Origin: Ischnura elegans
Taxonomy: Eukaryota > Arthropoda > Insecta > Odonata > Coenagrionidae
NCBI RefSeq assembly: GCF_921293095.1
Contig: NC_060256.1
Coordinates: 91,149,954-91,213,953, forward strand
Reading direction: 5' to 3'
Length of the DNA stretch: 64,000 nucleotides
This document shows, piece by piece, positions 61,831-64,000 of this stretch. The notes beneath the pieces are model-generated. The model was given only the letters and a program-made list of their open reading frames with translations. It searched no databases and was not told the origin of the DNA. A program made the position numbers and the translations under genes. Numbering within the stretch: position 1 is the first letter of the stretch; every line of letters begins with the position of its first letter.

Positions 61831-62329
61831 TGCTTTTTAAACAATTTGATTTCAATTGGCTATTTACGTATTAAACTCCTACAATGCCCACATAAAACCA
61901 CCCAATGAAGATAGCATTCTCTGAATTAATCTTGTATTTTTTTGGAAATGCAATTGACTTCTATTAATACCTTTAATTTTTATAAATTTTTTTTTATAAA
62001 AATTTTAAAATAATTAATTTGTATTTGATAAGAAATTCTTTAACATAAACTCAAGCATTTCATTTGTTTGTGCTATTGAAAAAATGTTTCTAGAAAAATA
62101 AAAATAACCCTGTTCTTTGTTTTGAAATGGGCATCAGGCGATAATTTGTCATTCTAGATAAGTATTACAATCTCTTACATTTGAAATCAATTTCTAAAAC
62201 CCTTGACCTTTCTTCATAATGTATAAAAATCTGATCGATTAATTTCATTGTGCTTCATTTTTCTTTATAATTTCCATCCAAATTGATTCTCTTTAAACTC
62301 TGGAAAACTGGCCTAGGTGCTTATCATAA

Positions 62330-64000
62330 TTAGATAAACATAATTGAGTTTCCTTCCCAAAGCAACATTGTGAATTTTTGCCCTCTTCTCACTGAAATCG
62401 AGTGAATAACTAGGATTTTCATTTCTAAATCATCGATTACAATTTTTATTTCTGGGCAGTAAAATCACGATCGTATCATTGATTTTCATTCCCAAAGAAA
62501 CATTTTGAATTTTTTCTCTGTTATCACTGAAATGCAGTTTATAACACTTAATCATCGATTACTATTTTTGTCTCCAGGAAGTAAAAATCTTGATGGTATC
62601 CTTGTTTTCATTTTCAAAGCAACATTCTCAATTTTTTCTATATTCTCATTGTAATCGTGTTTATAACAAGGAATTTATTTCTTGATCATCAATTTCTATT
62701 TTTGTCTCTGCCCAATAAAATCGCGATTGTATCCTTGTTTTCATTTTCAAAGCAACATTTTGAATTTTTTCTCTCTCATCACTGAAATCGAGATTATAAT
62801 AAGGATTTTCATTTCTTAATCATGAATTACTATTTTTGTCTCTGGGCAGTAAAATTCCGTTTGTTTAATTGATTTTCACTTCCAGAGAAACATTTTTAAT
62901 TTTTTCTCCCTTCTCATTGAAATCGAGTTTGTAACAACAAATTCATTTCTTAATCATCAATTACTATTTTTTCTCTGGTCAGTAAAATCGCGATTGCACG
63001 ATAGATTTTCATTTCCAGAGAAGTTTTTTGATTATTTCTCTTTTCTGTCTGAAATCGACTTCGATTCAAGGGTTTTCATTTCTTTATAAACAAATACTGT
63101 ATTTTTCATTGGGCAACAAAATCACGATTATATCTTTGATATTCATTTCAAAAGAAACATTTTGATTTTTCTCTCTTCTCACTGAAATCAACTTTATAAA
63201 GTGGATTATCCTTTCTTTGTAATCAATTACTTTCTTTTCCCTGGGTAGTAATATACAGTTGTGTCCTTGATTTTCATTACCAAAGAAACATTTTCAATTT
63301 TTTTTCTCTTCTCCCTGAAATGTAGTTTATAACAAGGTTATTCATTTTTTTATTACTAATTACTATTTTTGTGTCCGAGCAGTAAAATCGTGATTGGATC
63401 ATTGATTTTCACATACATAGAAACGTTTTGAATTTTTTCTCTACACTTATTGTAATCGAGTTAAAAACAAGGAATTCACTTCTTAATCATCATTTACTAT
63501 TTTTATTTATGGGCAGTAAAATCGCGAATGTAACATAGATTTTCATCACAAAAGAAACATTTTGAATTTATCCCCTCTTCCAACTGAAATTGAAACAATA
63601 TCAAGGATTTTAGTTGCTTAATCATCAATTTCAATTTCAGTCTCTGGGAAGTTAAAATGCGATTGTATGATAGATTTTCATTTCCAGGGAAACATTTGGA
63701 TTTTTTCTCTTTTCTCACTGAAACAGTCTTAATTAAAATGATTTTCATTGCGATTTAATAATATTTTCACTTCCAAATCATATTATAAATTTTTTCACTC
63801 ACCTCTGTGAATTCAGGTTTATAACAAGGAATTTTATTTCGAAGTCATATTTTAAATTATTTATCTCTTCGCAGTGAATTGGCGTAAATAAAAAGAAATT
63901 TCATTTCAAAGTCATATTTTTAATTTTTTCACTCTACGCAGTGAATTCACGGCTATAACTAGGAATTTTATTTCCAAGTCATATTTTAAATTATTTCACT
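62330..64000. repeat. Satellite array, period about 134 bp (dimer of about 67 bp), continuing past the right edge
   Basis: The word TCTGGGCAGTAAAATC or a near variant recurs at 62451, 62571, 62707, 62841, 62974, 63107, 63240, 63374, 63508 and 63643, mostly 133-135 bp apart. Each unit has two related halves, one with CACTGAAATCGAGTTTATAA and one with GCAGTAAAATCGCGATTGTA. From about 63807 the period drops to 67 bp (GTGAATT at 63807, 63874, 63941). Confidence 0.9.

Noticed and set aside
62330..64000. CRISPR array
   Set aside because: The regular spacing is due to whole-unit tandem repetition of AT-rich satellite DNA, not short repeats with unique spacers. The genome is eukaryotic.

Overview
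This is a stretch of an animal nuclear genome, most likely an insect with a large, transposon-rich genome. It has small exons with GT-AG introns of 1.5-24 kb, AATAAA poly(A) signals, tRNA-derived SINEs, LINE and Penelope-like (PLE) fragments, and many hAT-like and piggyBac-like non-autonomous elements. No prokaryotic gene organisation is present. The species cannot be fixed from the sequence alone.

Only one host gene is fully supported: an aldo-keto reductase (AKR) on the + strand. Its exons are 17820-17897, 42189-42356, 43846-44046, 51479-51714, 58004-58163, 59728-59825 and 61668-61698. They splice in frame to a 323-residue NADPH-dependent reductase with the complete Asp-Tyr-Lys-His catalytic tetrad and a C terminus ending HPEYPF. 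Two more AKR-type first exons lie upstream. One is at 5045-5107 (+), an alternative first exon or the relic of a paralogue. The other is at 348-425 on the minus strand, the start of a divergent paralogue that runs off the left edge. The window is therefore part of an AKR cluster.

Most of the rest is mobile DNA. The commonest family, called MITE-A here, is about 650 bp long with AATAGGGTRGTTTCC-type termini. It has 11 copies (4094-4748, 5813-6478, 8753-9418, 9922-10588, 13819-14477, 19698-20377, 22658-23168, 28244-28910, 45863-48671 interrupted, 47738-48374, 51910-52771). Several copies carry a combined CRE/E-box, TGACGTCACGTG. hAT-like elements with 8-bp target-site duplications (TSDs) lie at 29679-30325, 41509-42145 and 46571-48619. 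piggyBac-like elements flanked by TTAA lie at 53105-53906 and 55651-56092.

The most striking structure is 30737-35072: two copies of a 5'-truncated PLE (reverse transcriptase plus GIY-YIG endonuclease) arranged head to head as 2,153-bp arms around a 30-bp spacer. The + arm is open for 614 codons and the - arm has a single premature stop. At least four more PLE remnants lie at 3733-4087, 9673-11040, 23640-24070 and 35140-35608. A series of fold-back elements, including a 166-bp perfect palindrome at 22032-22197, carries hammerhead-ribozyme-like signatures of the kind known from PLE terminal repeats.

Downstream of the AKR 3' end, from about 62.3 kb to the right edge, is a satellite with a period of about 134 bp. 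It is a dimer of roughly 67-bp half-units and reverts to single 67-bp units near the edge. The long introns, 24.3 kb for intron 1, are explained almost wholly by these insertions.
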